DNA of 64,000 nucleotides from Mytilus californianus (GCF_021869535.1 NW_026262734.1:80042339-80106338); one strand, 5' to 3'; shown: positions 23,634 to 34,905, counted from the stretch's first letter. Notes: generated by a model not told the origin, from the sequence alone. Numbers and translations are program-made.

Positions 23634-23939
23634 ATGTATTTATTAAAGTTGAGCATACACGTGTTTTCTATTATGTAAACAATCACACGTGATTGTGTGT
23701 CCGCATAGTGGTCATCTATTGGTGTTTATATTGGATAAACAGGTTTGTGTTTTAAATATATGATATTTCGGATTGGTCAATATTTGTCGCGTTGCGTAAA
23801 TATATTGAGTATGATATTTGTTATGTAAATAGCACGGGATTTTTAAAACGCGAATAGTTGTCTTGTTTAAGTAATTTAAGATATATGGTCATTCGAAGCT
23901 CGTATACCGTTCAGTAAGGCAGCTTAGTTTAGGTTAAGA
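23634..23939 (+). repeat. Left terminal direct repeat of the DIRS-like element
   Basis: ATGTATTTATTAAAGTTGAG ... CAGTAAGGCAGCTTAGTTTA, ending two bases before the first ATG of the gag-like frame (23941). Nearly identical to 27561-27865. Confidence 0.9.
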
Positions 23940-23940
23940 T

Positions 23941-24520
23941 ATGTCCGAACCAGTACTCGATCTGAATGAAGAAGATTTGTTAAGGGACCCCTTACATGGT
24001 CAGCCCGAACGTCTTAACGCTTCCAATTCACAAATAATCAACTAAACCGTGACTTAGTAGACACTTTTGGGTTTTTTATAGACTATTTGGATAAGAAACT
24101 TGTTGATTTAAAGTCCGACATTCTGTCAGAACAAGACAATTTATCCAAGAAATACAGAGATGAGGCTAATATTAAGTTCAAATCAGAAGGGAATCGGGTT
24201 CAGTTTCGTTTTAATGAGAACATTATGGATGGTCTTAACAAAATCCACAAGGATCTTGTATCTGTTGCTTCCCCCTTTCTTCTATTACTGGTGATTTGGT
24301 GGGTAAACTTAAAGAAAGGAACAAACTCATCAGGATCGCTGATAACTCCACTGGGGGATGGGTTACGGTTAGAGAATATGAAAGTAACGACATCGCCGAA
24401 AATGATGAGGACGAGAAAAAGATTCGCCAGGCCGAGACTAGAGCACTCAACTTCAAGTCAGCCACAGCTTCTGCACCCAGTTACCAGCCATCCAAACAGC
24501 AAGGATACAGTTACTGTTAA
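23941..24520 (+). pseudogene. DIRS-like gag (ORF1), frameshifted
   Basis: Begins MSEPVLDLNEEDLLRDPLHG at 23941, right after the terminal repeat, and meets a stop near 24045. It resumes in another frame (DTFGFFIDYLDKKLVDLKSD, open from about 24054) and switches again near 24280 into the frame of 24296-24520 (LVGKLKERNKLIRIADNSTG, to the stop at 24520). The last part overlaps the start of the RT frame. The pattern (helical, charged, with a repeated KERNKLI-type segment) suits DIRS ORF1 capsid-like proteins. I cannot show zinc-binding motifs. Confidence 0.65.
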
Positions 24521-26144
24521 TGATAAGTATCTAGATATAAGTTTGTTATCTTCTAGCTATGAATGCAATAACGACGAACTTGACGAATTTATGTCACAAG
24601 TTCAATTTCTTGCAAAATTAGATTTTTCTGCTAGTCATAACTTCAAAGGTGTTAAAGGCAGGCTTGCAAAACATTACGATTTTTGGGTTAAGATTGGAGC
24701 TAGTGATTTTGTTTTAGATACAATTAAAAACGGTTATGTAATCCCATTTTTAGTGCCTCCCCCTAGTATGCACATGAAAAACAATAAATCTGCTGTTTCT
24801 AACTCAGAATTTGTGGATAAAGCCGTTTAAGAATTAGTTGATTCTGGATGTGCATATGAAATTCCCTTACGCCTTATATTGTTAATCCTTTATCAGTAGC
24901 CACCAATAAGTCCGGAAAAAAGAGGTTAATATTGGATCTTTTAATTTTAAATAAATCCGTCAAAAAAGAGAGATTTAAATTTGAAGACTGGAAAACAGCT
25001 ATTCATTTTTCAAAAGAGGTTCTTATCTGTTTAAGTTCGATTTAAAGTCTGGTTATCATCATTACGACATTTGTCCTCAGCAACAAACGTTTCTTGGTTT
25101 TTCCTGGAATAACAAGTATTACTGTTTTTCAGTTTTAGTTTTTGGTCTAGCTTCTAGCCCTTACTTGTTTACCAAATGTTTGAGATCTATGGTCAAATAT
25201 TGGAGACAAAATTCGATTGATATTGTTTTGTATTTAGATGATGGTTTCAGAATGGCTTCGGATTACGAATTATGTCGGAAAGATTCAGATTTTGTCAAAA
25301 AATCACTAAAAGAGGCTGGTTTTTTAGTCAATATAGAAAAATCTGTTTTTGAACCTACCCAAAAGTTAGAATGGTTAGGAATCACTTGGGATTCTGCTCA
25401 ATTCTGCATTTCTATTCCCGAAAGAAGATTAAATGATTTGTTACAGTCTATAAATGAAATTTTAGACAGATTTTTGTTTTTCTCTGCTAGGCAATTAGCT
25501 GAAGTGACTGGTAAGATTATTTATTTATCACCAGTGTTCGGAAATTTGACTAGATTGATGACAAGATATTGTTACTTGTGCATCGTGCAAAGATTGAGCT
25601 GGGATAAATTATTACAAATAGTTTATCCAGCTGAGATTTTGAATGAGCTTAAGTTCTGGAAATCTAATGTGCTTACTTTGAATAAAAAGAAATTGGCTAT
25701 GTACAGCCCTTCTTCGATAGTAATTTTTTCAGATGCTAGTAATGTAGCCTGTGGGGCTTATACTGTAGAATTAGAAAATAAGATTTTTCACAAAATGTGG
25801 AACGAATTCGAAAGATGTAAAAGCTCCACCTGGAGAGAGATGAGAGCAATCGAACAGGCCCTATTGTCGTTTATTTACTGTAAATTTACAGTCTATTTAT
25901 GGGCAAAAGTTTAAAATGGTTTACTGATTACCAAAACTGTGTACGTATAGTACAAGCTGGAAGCATGAAGGAAGATTTACAAAATCTTGCCTATTTTATA
26001 TTTTGTATTTGTAAAGAGCACAATATATTCATTGAATTACAATGGATTCCCCGCACATTGAATTCAAAGGCAGATTACATTAGCAAAATGAGTGATCATG
26101 AGGATTGGCAAAATTTTTATCAACTGTTCTCGCAGTTAGACTAG
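24516..26144 (+). pseudogene. DIRS-like reverse transcriptase/RNase H
   Basis: The frame starting around 24516 (VNDKYLDISLLSSSYECNND) runs to a TAA at 24828-24830. It is followed by shifted pieces with LILDLLILNKSV, FKFDLKSGYHH (first catalytic Asp) and LGFSWNNKYYCFSVL. The long frame 25165-25914 has the YLDDGF active site, LEWLGITWD, and the RNase H start FSDASNVACGAY. The frame then shifts to 25899-26144 for the RNase H tail (WFTDYQN, WIPRTLNSKADYIS).

At least three frame changes and one stop. The closing WIPR..N.KAD..S signature is typical of DIRS RNase H. Confidence 0.85.
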
Positions 26145-26336
26145 ACGCTAGTCTGTGATTTTTCACATGGTCCTGATATCAATTTCGGTATTGCAGAGGC
26201 ATGGTGAATGAGATTTTACGTTGTACATATTACTCAGTTGAGAATGTAAAAGATGAAGGATTTTTAGCGACATGGCCCTAATATCATATGTTGTAGTATG
26301 ATATTGTAGTAGGCACGGTTGATTGTTTAATGTCAT

Positions 26337-27497
26337 ATGCATTTTATTATAATAATTTATATGAATACTTGTTTAATTTTCCTTTATTGGGTAACACATT
26401 TTTCAGATGTTTTCAAAACCGGAAGATGGATTGATATTAGTTCTTTTCGTCAGTCACAATCTCCATCCATGCAGCTCCTTGTAGACCAGATACCTTCCTT
26501 TTGTTTGTCATCTAGAGCACCCAACACTCAACGACAGTATAGATATGTTTTCAACGCTTTTTGTAAGTGGTGTTTATCTATTAATATTTCAAACACGTTA
26601 CCTGCTTCAGTTATTTCTGTCGCATCGTATTTAGTTTATTTGACTAATATTGGTAAATCTACTAGCAGCATAAATGAAGCTTTTTATGCTATAAGTTGGG
26701 CTCATAGATTAGCCGGAGTTGAAAATCCGTGTAAATCGGATTTGGTTATTTCTGTGAAGGAAGGATCTTTGAGATCTGTTGGACACATTGTGGTTAAGAA
26801 AGAACCTATAACACCAGAAATTTTGTATCAAATTGTTATGCTTTATGGTAACGATAAATCTAATCTTAAAGATGTTAGAATAGCATGTATGTGCCTTATA
26901 AGTTTTGCTGGATTTTTGAGGTATTCAGAATTAGCAAATCTGACAAGAAATAATATTGTTTTTCATGATTCGTACATAGTTTTACTGATAGAGAGTAGTA
27001 AAACTGATATTTACCGGGAGGGTAGAGATGTACTCATTTCAAAAACGGACAAAATTACATGTCCCGTTTAAATGTTGATGAAATATTTAGATTTAGCAAA
27101 CATCAAGTCAGACAGTAATGATTTGATTTTTCGTCCTTTATCTTTTTGTAAATCTGTAAATGGTTACAAATTAAGTAATGGGAAGCTTTCTTATACTACT
27201 GCAAGAGAAATTCTGTTATCTACTTTAACATCTATTGGATTAGACAAAAAGTATTTTGGTTTGCATAGTTTGAGGTCCGGAGGCGCCACTGCTGCTGCAA
27301 ACGCGCATGTGGAAGATCGAATCTTCAAAAAACATGGTCGCTGGAAATCAGACCGAGCTAAGGACGGATATGTCAAAGAGAACATCAGTGAACGTCTGAC
27401 AGTAACTAAAAATTTAGGAATTTTAAAAACACACATTTGTGCCTTTCTTTGTTTTGTCGAAAATAGCTGCACATGCTGGCGAGCTATTCCTATGTAA
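26337..27497 (+). pseudogene. DIRS-like tyrosine recombinase with one in-frame stop
   Basis: Integrates the element by site-specific recombination. It shows the N-terminal SAM-like part (APNTQRQYRYVFNAF), the first catalytic Arg in RYSELANL (codon at 26919), the HSLRSGG box with His and Arg (about 27264-27275), HGRWKS, and the nucleophile candidate Tyr in DGYVKE (codon at 27369). The frame is continuous except for a TAA at 27069-27071, so one nonsense change inactivates it.

The true start is uncertain. TTTTTCAG at about 26398-26405 just before ATGTTTTCAAAACCGG could be a splice acceptor, and introns are reported in DIRS-like elements. Confidence 0.87.
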
Positions 27498-27560
27498 CAA
27501 GTGTTTGTTTTTATTTTATAAATACTTTATATGCGTTTGAGGTGACGAATTAGAATATAA

Positions 27561-27865
27561 ATGTATTTATTAAAGTTGAGCATACACGTGTTTTCTATTA
27601 TGTAAACAATCACACGTGATTGTGTGTCCGCATAGTGGTCATCTATTGGTGTTTATATTGGATAAACAGGTTTCTGTTTTAAATATATGATATTTCGGAT
27701 TGGTCAATATTTTCGCGTTGCGTAAATATATTGAGTATGATATTTGTTATGTAAATAGCACGGGATTTTTAAAGCGCGAATAGTTGTCTTGTTTAAGTAA
27801 TTTTAGATATATGGTCATTCGAAGCTCGTATACCATTCAGTAAGGCAGCTTGGTTTAGGTTAAGA
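27561..27865 (+). repeat. Right terminal direct repeat of the DIRS-like element
   Basis: Matches 23634-23939 with one single-base gap and about six substitutions (for example GTTTGTG versus GTTTCTG, ACGCG versus GCGCG). It ends at ...TTAGGTTAAGA, where host gag sequence restarts. Confidence 0.9.
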
Positions 27866-27978
27866 CCCCTCTCCCCCCCTTGAAATAGGAACCAGCTCTA
27901 GTTCGCGCTATTTCCGAAGTCCGTAATATCAATAAGAAGTTTTCAACAGTATTGATGCTGCTTAACTTTTTATTATTT
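27866..27978 (-). pseudogene. Displaced middle piece of the Ty3/gypsy gag
   Basis: On the minus strand this is open in only one frame (NNKKLSSINTVENFLLILRT and onward, ending in a Gly-rich stretch). That frame fits both ends. Upstream it joins the gag frame interrupted at 36749, and downstream it joins the zinc-knuckle frame at 23633 with a codon split cleanly between the two sides. It is the bridge that ties the nested pieces into one gag. Confidence 0.75.
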
Positions 27979-27984
27979 CTTCTG

Positions 27985-28935
27985 ATGAAAAATGTCAACT
28001 CTCACAGAGATGAAAAAGAAAAGTAATGTATTTATTATTTGTGGGTATTTTTTGATTGATAAAAACCTTGTACACACAATTCTATTAATCATCATGGTGC
28101 AAGTAATATGCCGAAATCGTTTTGACAAATAAAATTCACTCGTGTCAAAATAATTAAATCCAAATGATTAGAGATAAACAAGATACATTTTTGTAACTTA
28201 TAACGCTCCAACCATTACCCAACTTACCCTATTTGATTATATTGACATGTTCTCAAATACCGAAAATATATTGTGAGGGTTCAAGAAAAAACTTTATGGT
28301 TTGTCGAGGAAGAAAAGTCGTAAGATATCTTAGGTTTAGATAGGTAAGTGTTCTAAACCTAATAACTCAGTTTGTTCTATGATTTTGAACATCAAACTCT
28401 TACATTATATGACAATGGGGCGATATTTTATTTTGCGAGGGTGTAAAGGGGGGAGGGGGGATTCAAATGTGTGTAACTTAAAACTTTATTCTTTGTGGAT
28501 AAGGAAATAGGTGTGGATACAATACCTAAAACTCGATATTTCAATTTTGCCGGTGATTAAACAGTTGTAGTAATTATTTAATCGGAAAGTACAGCCTCAA
28601 ATACTGTACAGCAACACAAACATTATCATAAATCAAATTCAAATAGTACTGATCCGACAGAAATAAAACAAATATCATATTTTTATTTATTTTGTTTTTC
28701 TTCTGTGATTTTATAATATTATTTAGAGAGTACACCGTGCATACATATAATGCATACAAAAAAATTGCAGATCGATTGGTTTGAGCGTGCTCGTATTTAA
28801 ATGAACTCCTGGTAAGCTCATACTATAAAAAAAGAAGATGTGGTGATCTTTATAATTTTGATGAAGAAAATCCATTTCAATTCAATTTGTTTTCATCAAA
28901 ATGATGATATTCATTTTCATCTATCAACAAACTTT
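27985..28935. other. Left part of the 8.8-kb element, no gene seen
   Basis: Non-coding. A hairpin TTAGGTTTAGA...TTCTAAACCTAA lies at about 28329-28363, a purine run (GGGGGGAGGGGGG) at about 28447-28460, and a scrap of family A at about 28833-28855. Confidence 0.45.
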
Positions 28936-29801
28936 TTAAATTGTAGTGGCATGGTCGGTCAACTGATAAGTTGTATGTCTGATTACAGGTAAAGCAATAA
29001 CTTTTATTTGACAGTTGCGTGTACTCTGGGGTGTGGAATATATTCCAACAGATGACATTACACAAATTTTTCTTCTGTTAAATGAATGATTTGTATATCA
29101 TCATAATTTGCTATTTATATAAACCACATTTTGGTATAATAATTATTTACCATATCAACATTGAATTTTATGAATGTAGAATGAAATATGTCTACAGTAT
29201 GATTGGTTTGAATCATTTAATTCATAAGATTTATAGGAATCAAAATTTGTAATTATTTAAAAACCCACATTGAAATTGTTTTATATCAATAAACCCACAT
29301 TTGAATTATTTTATACTTTAAATTTCATAGCCATATTTGCATTTGTAAATATATTTATATACCCAAATTTTCAATTATTTTACATGCCAACTTTTATTTT
29401 TGTTGTAAAGAAGTGTAACTTGAAACAACAGAGAAATAAAGATTAAAGTTATATCATGAACATTGGTCATGATTTGTAAAACTCAGAACTGTCAAGTAAA
29501 TTTAAGACACGATTCAAAATGTTCAGAATATGTCAAGCCATACTGAGAAAAAATAAGAATGTCGAGAAAATGTCGAGAAATTTCAAGACAGTATTCAAAT
29601 GTCAAGAATTTGTCAAGAAATTTTAAGACCATATTCAGAATGTCGAGAATATGTCGAGTAAATTTCATACAAAATTAATATAAATGAGAATTTGTCAAGA
29701 AAAATTAAGACACAAGTCATACTTTTGGAGAATGTCGAGTAAAAGTTCATGCAAATTAAGACAAACACTGGTCTTTTCAGACTTTTAGACTTTTGTAGTG
29801 A
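28936..29801 (+). repeat. Truncated copy of the 42472-44707 element (right half)
   Basis: Collinear with about 43775-44707: ATAAGTTG.ATG, GTAAAGCA.TAA, ATGTAGAATGAAATATGTCT, ACAGTATGATTGGTTT, then a degenerate array of GTC(A/G)AGAA units, ending ACTTTTGTAGTGA at 29801. The left terminus is missing. It ends 60 bp before the OTU start codon and could supply its promoter. Confidence 0.7.
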
Positions 29802-29861
29802 TACAAAGTTAAGTATACAACGCAGGAGAAAACAACTTCCAGTGATTGGTTTGGGGTAGAT

Positions 29862-31310
29862 ATGATTACTTCCAAAATAGCAAGTAAAGAAAGAGAAAAA
29901 CAACAGAGAGCAAAAGAAAACACAAAAAGAAAGAACATAAACTTGCAGGGCGAAAATGAACGAGTTTTTAATATCCTTCAGGAACTAAATGATATAATTA
30001 CCGAAAGCAGAGTAATGTCAACATCATACAAAGAAGCCATGCATGATAAAATGATTGAACTTCAACAAAATGCAGCGAAAGAAGATCTACATGTCGACAG
30101 GGATATACCATCGGATGGTAACTGTATGTTTCATGCGATGTCCTTGCAACTTTCACGAGTAGGGATCCAAATTTCTTACACAAGATTACGTCATATGATA
30201 GTTGACTTTTTACGTAATAACCCTGTCCTTGATTTTTCTGATGGAACTGTTGATTTTTGTGATTTTACGGTCGATGTAGACTGGAATGATTATTTAGAAA
30301 GTATGGAACGTGATGGAGAATGGGGTGATAATACCGTGCTTGTTGCTGCCGCATGTCTGTTCCGGATTCCAATTCTAAAATTATCAAGTTTACCAAACTC
30401 TCAACCTGTAAGAATAATACCATGAGATGTTGCACTGGAGCAGACTTTATACTTAGGACATATAGCCGAATTTCACTATTTAAGTCTGATACCCGATCAA
30501 GCACAATCCATTGGCGAACACGTTGATTGCGCAGACCATAATATTTTATGCGAAGTATGCGGAACCCTTGATTGTAATACGTGTAATTCCTTGAATAACA
30601 CAAAGGAAATATTATGCCATCGTTGTGGAACAATCCACACTGAAAATCAATGTTTATTCAATTCCTCTGAAGATATAAAGCAAATAGACCGCAATAGAGA
30701 CCATGACAAGTTTGATGTTGATCTGTACTCAAATACTACCCTTGACAGTATGCTAGAAGAAAACTTTGATCCCGATGATGACAACGAAATAAGCGTTGGT
30801 AAGCCACATAACGGAAAAAATAATTCAACGGATACGCTTCACGAAAATGATATACTTTTGTCAAATGACCAAAACTTCGAACTGATTAACAAGTGGCTCC
30901 AGCATAAGTTACTTGAGTTTGAAGATCAATCATTCGGCAAAGGATTTCTACTATCAAAAGATGAACGGTCAATGGTGTTTTATCACTTTTTAAAATTACA
31001 TGGATTTGTTTTACAATTTAAACATGAGATTGACGGAGATTTCATACTAGTAAACCATCCGTTTATGGATTTATATGACAACTTTCGGTCATATATGGCA
31101 TTAATCTTCAGTGGACTTTATGTTGTATACCTCACCAATGATGTTCGTCGATGGGCTTCGATGTTCAATCACACATGTATGTCTAATATCTACATCAATT
31201 GTATAATTACTTTGAATGAGTACAGTAATTATGATCTTGTTCAATATCTACTTAGGATAGGAAACCCTGACCAAGAAGAAGACTACAATTTAGATGAAGC
31301 AGAGGAATAG
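29862..31310 (+). pseudogene. OTU-domain cysteine protease with Cys-rich tail, one TGA
   Basis: OTU enzymes cleave ubiquitin chains, and related domains are also found in mobile elements. One frame of 482 codons is open from ATG 29862 to 31310 except for TGA at 30423-30425. A Lys/Arg-rich N-terminus and a helical region precede the OTU core: DGNCMFHAM with catalytic Cys at codon 88 and Asp at 85, the WGDNTVLVAAA block, then, after the TGA, LGHIAEFHYLSL with the catalytic His at codon 205.

Then comes a Cys-rich segment (CEVCGTLDCNTC, CHRCGTIHTENQC) and an acidic, possibly globular C-terminal half with no family I recognise. The TGA sits between Cys and His of the active site, so the truncated product would be inactive. 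Absence of any other lesion suggests recent loss, polymorphism or error. AATAAA at 31320 follows directly. Confidence 0.8.
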
Positions 31311-31319
31311 ATTTGTATC

Positions 31320-31325
31320 AATAAA
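31320..31325 (+). promoter_or_regulatory. Candidate polyadenylation signal of the OTU gene
   Basis: AATAAA ten bases after the OTU stop codon. Very tight, but usable. Confidence 0.5.
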
Positions 31326-32181
31326 CTTAGTGAAATAGTGGTGTAATTTTGAGATGTCAAATAGATGTTTTGTACCTAATGTAACGCAATATTTACAATC
31401 ATCTTAGCTTCGTCGACGTCTTGAGATTACAAATACAGACAATAAGTTTATTATAGTTTCCAATCTTGGGTATTTTAAGTTGCATTGTAATGAAAAGATA
31501 TCTTTATAATAACAAATATGTACATTTCTGTAGGTTATTAGATTTTAGCATGTCATGATACAATGTTATTTAAACATTCATATTGTTTTATCTTAATTCG
31601 TACAACAGCTATACATCAAACAAGGTACTAGTATTAAAAAGATTGTTTCAGACATTGTTTGGTTTGTATGCAGTTTGATCACCGAAAAAAATGTAATTAA
31701 AGAGGTTTCGAAGCTTCATTCTCTAAAATGTTGTATATAGTTTTTTTTTAACTGAATCCATGATTATGAAATATATTTATTCAATGATACAAGTGGGGTA
31801 ATTTTTTGGTTTGATCATTTTATATGAAATACATGGGATAAAAAAAAGTGATTATAATTAAAATTGGTTGACTAATTGATTGTTGTTTGCTTAAATAACA
31901 ACAAAAAGATGTGGCACAGATGCCAATGAGACAACTTGCCATCCAAGTCACAATGTGTTAAAAGTAAACAATTATAGGTAAAAGTTCGGCCTTAAACACG
32001 GAGCATTGACTCACACCGAATTCCAGTTGCAATTTATTATAAATATTCAGGAGATAAACTATAAACAATACAGAGTAGGCACGTTTTGCATGGTATGTCG
32101 ACTGGAAAGAATGGTTTGGAATTTGGACTGGCATAATAAAAAAAAAAGAAAAGGAGTATTAATACGTATTTTCTCTTTTTA
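31326..32181. other. Non-coding interior with a family A copy
   Basis: No gene. 31908-32030 follows family A (AGATGTGGCACAGATGCCAA, GAGACAACTTGCCATCCAAG, ATTATAGGTAAAAGTTCGGC). The rest is AT-rich. Confidence 0.5.
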
Positions 32182-32524
32182 ACATATTTCCGGGATAAGG
32201 GTATCGACATATTAAGTAAAATGTAAGCAATTTTTTTTTAGATGAATTTCGATTTAGATATTATCTTTTAAGAAAAGATATAGAATTGTATGATTTTTAT
32301 TTAGATAAAAGTATACACATCGTCGCTTTATATATGACTTGCAAGTGAAATGATTTGTATATTGAAATTATACTGACCGCGAAATTTAGCCTGTAATTTT
32401 ATATCATATGTCGGTACTCTTATCCCGGAAATATGTTACATTAAAGCATTCCTGTTACTAGCCACTTTTCCCTGCATTTCATATTTTCCCTTCATAACAT
32501 ATTTCCGGGATAAGAGTATCGACA

Positions 32525-33482
32525 TCTATACTATTAAACGAGAAGACCTTATTTTGTGTGTCGCTTCTCTTCCTTCCACAATAAATTAATCATCATGCCC
32601 CTGTGTCCTATATATACCATACATAGTCGCATGATAATTCAGTTTGGGTTATTTTGGGAGAAAAACGAAACAACAGAAGGCGTCCGGATATTGTTTCCGT
32701 CATCGGACGGACTTTTAAGTCATAAACAAGACTTCCGTTTAGAACTGTTTTAAAATTGCGCATAATTTTCCAAAGTACTTGGGACAGGACACTTATTTTC
32801 ACGGTTTTCTGTATACTATGATCATACATATACTATTAATAAAATGTATTTGCAATTAACTATCAGTTCCAAGTTTACTATCCACGGCAATCGCTGACCA
32901 CAGGGACTCGGTTAGCAGATTAAAATTTTGTAAATCAATGTTTTTTATTTATTTTTTTTCAGTATTTCCTGTCTATTTGTATTACTTTATTAACGTATTT
33001 TGGATAGTAAACCGCACATTGCTAGAAAACAAAGAAATAGTGATGTCATTATCAAATACGTTGATAAATTAATACAAATAGACAGGAAGTACTAAACAAA
33101 AATATAAAACATTGATTAACAAAATTTTAATCTGCTAACCGAGTCCCTGTGTCGCTGACGTGGTCGCTGATATATTGTATAAAGAGTCTCTATATATACT
33201 TTATATCAGTAACTGCCGTGGATAGTAGACTAAAATTGATAGTAGATAGCAATTTTGAAAGTATACAGAAAAGCAGAAAACAAACAATAACTGACTGTGG
33301 AAAAAGGGGGAGGGCTAAAACAAAATTGTCCTGGCAACACGGCACCCGTGCGCAGGCTAAGACTTTTGATACCTTTCCTGAAATTAGCCAGTCACAAAAT
33401 ATTTTAGGAAAATTCATCCTACAACAGTTTACATACTTTCAACAACGCACCAAATGCCCGCGATTTCGCGGGTGTGTTCTAG
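32525..33482 (+). mobile_element. Non-autonomous Helitron
   Basis: Starts TCTATACTATTAAACGAG and ends with the 16-bp palindrome CCCGCGATTTCGCGGG, then TGTGTTCTAG. This is the Helitron structure: 5' TC, a 3' hairpin about 10 nt before CTRR, and insertion between A and T (A at 32524, T at 33483). No terminal inverted repeat or duplication. The empty site is visible in the neighbouring inverted motif copy at 32383-32437, which reads straight through the junction. No Rep/helicase gene. Confidence 0.85.
32876..33228. mobile_element. Palindromic MITE-like element inside the Helitron
   Basis: TACTATCCACGGCA at the left pairs with TGCCGTGGATAGTA at the right. The inner stem 32898-33004 pairs with 33046-33150 (for example CAGGGACTCGGTTAGCAGAT and its complement), with a small asymmetry near the ends. 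No coding capacity. Confidence 0.7.
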
Positions 33483-33519
33483 TATGATATAAAATTACAG
33501 GCTAAATTTTTTAGACTGA

Positions 33520-34905
33520 TATGGAAAATGATAAAAATAAAAAAAAAGAATAGCACTGTTTAGTCGCTATTTCGTTTTACTGTGTATTGCAAACACAGTT
33601 TGAAGTAAATGCTAATATATTCTGTTTGCTTGAATGTCTGTTTAGAACGTACAAATATTCAAAAATGTATGATGTGAGCACCTTGAAAAGAATATGATTA
33701 TTAGAAAACAACTTAGACATCAAAGCTACTACCCTGATAGAAAGTATAGGATATGGAATATCTTTCAAAGACACAAAATCAGCATGTTCAAAGCATCATC
33801 TCAAAGTCACAGTGAGGCCTTGAACACAGAGCAAAAAACTAAAAAAAAAAAAAACAAAAAGGGAACATATACCTATTTTATCTTTTTACATATTTCCGGG
33901 ATAAGGGTACCGACATATTAAATGAAATCGTAATGCAATTTTTAGGGTATATAGGAATCATTCTTTCCACATAACTGTCCGTTTGTAAGTTTAAAGTATT
34001 TAAAAAGGTATGATATGAGTAGTTGAACAGAACATAAGGAACAATATTGTGTCATATTTGGGCAGAAAACGGAGAAAACGGAAAGCATAGCAGCTTTCCC
34101 TGCAACACAAACTTTCTCTTTACATCATATTACCGGGATAAGAGTACCAACATAAAAAGTCAAATTGCAGATTTCCTCGGAAAGAGGTATGATCTGAACA
34201 ATAATATCATGGTCCTTTCGTTTCTTTTTCTGTTAACAGTGTCGTTTTTTACATCTCCTACAAACAAGTTTGGAGGTATATATCACTGCACTGTCCACAC
34301 TGCTCAATGCGCAGTTCAAGGCGCATTTACTTTATTTATAAGATGCTAGCAGTTTCACACGTTTACAAGAAACTTTGTTTCATTCCGAAAGAAAGGAGAA
34401 AAAACCAACAGCATCAAAGAAACTATTCAAATGAGAACTCACTTTTATTTCCGGGAAAAGAGTATTGACATACAGTAAAATAGTAGACTATATTCAGAAG
34501 CTTCTATATACATTGTAGTCTGTCTCATATATTCGAGAGAAAATATCTTGCTGCATAAATCGGATAAGTGTTTATTAATTAAACTAAAATTACAAGATAG
34601 CATGAATTGCTCACCTGTCAAAAATATATTTTGCATTGTTGATTATTTTATAGTTACAACCTATCATAATTTTCGATGTTAAAGGCACACCTCGCGAATA
34701 AGTCAAACGTCATCATTTTAGGGGGACAATCTGGAAAGGAGTCATTCAAAGAAGCCTTGTATTATTTAGGTGGAAATGGTAAATAAGTAGAAATTGTTAT
34801 TCTGGGCATTAAAATTTGTTTGCGCGAATAATTTATTTCTCTATCTATTATGGTTTCCTAGATATAAGCCAATTAATTCATATAATTCCTATGTTCAGGT
34901 AACTT
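33520..34905. other. Non-coding part of the 8.8-kb element
   Basis: Holds three copies of the 30-bp motif (listed) and A-rich tracts. Short open frames such as 34047-34349 overlap these repeats and are not convincing genes. Confidence 0.45.

Larger units (their letters stand above)
23634..27865 (+). mobile_element. DIRS-like retroelement with tyrosine recombinase
   Basis: 4232 bp flanked by direct repeats 23634-23939 and 27561-27865, which differ at six or seven positions by eye. The interior encodes, on the plus strand, a gag-like protein, an RT-RNase H with the YLDDGF active site, and a tyrosine recombinase, the combination that defines the DIRS order (DIRS/Ngaro/PAT/Viper). There is no target duplication: host gag codons on both sides join without gain or loss of bases, as expected for recombinase-mediated integration.

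The simple direct repeats do not show the extra B1/B2 copy of classical Ngaro split repeats, so the family is left open. Several stops and frame changes make this copy inactive. Confidence 0.88.

Noticed and set aside
30423-30425. Selenocysteine codon in the OTU frame
   Set aside because: Nothing supports a SECIS element in the short 3' end, and OTU enzymes use Cys at a different position. Simple nonsense or error is more likely.
34047-34349. 100-residue open frame as a gene
   Set aside because: It overlaps a copy of the 30-bp motif inside repeat-rich DNA and has no recognisable content.
32182-34474. CRISPR-like array from the repeated CCGGGATAAG motif
   Set aside because: Spacing is irregular (about 90 bp to 2 kb), copies occur in both orientations, and the DNA is eukaryotic.
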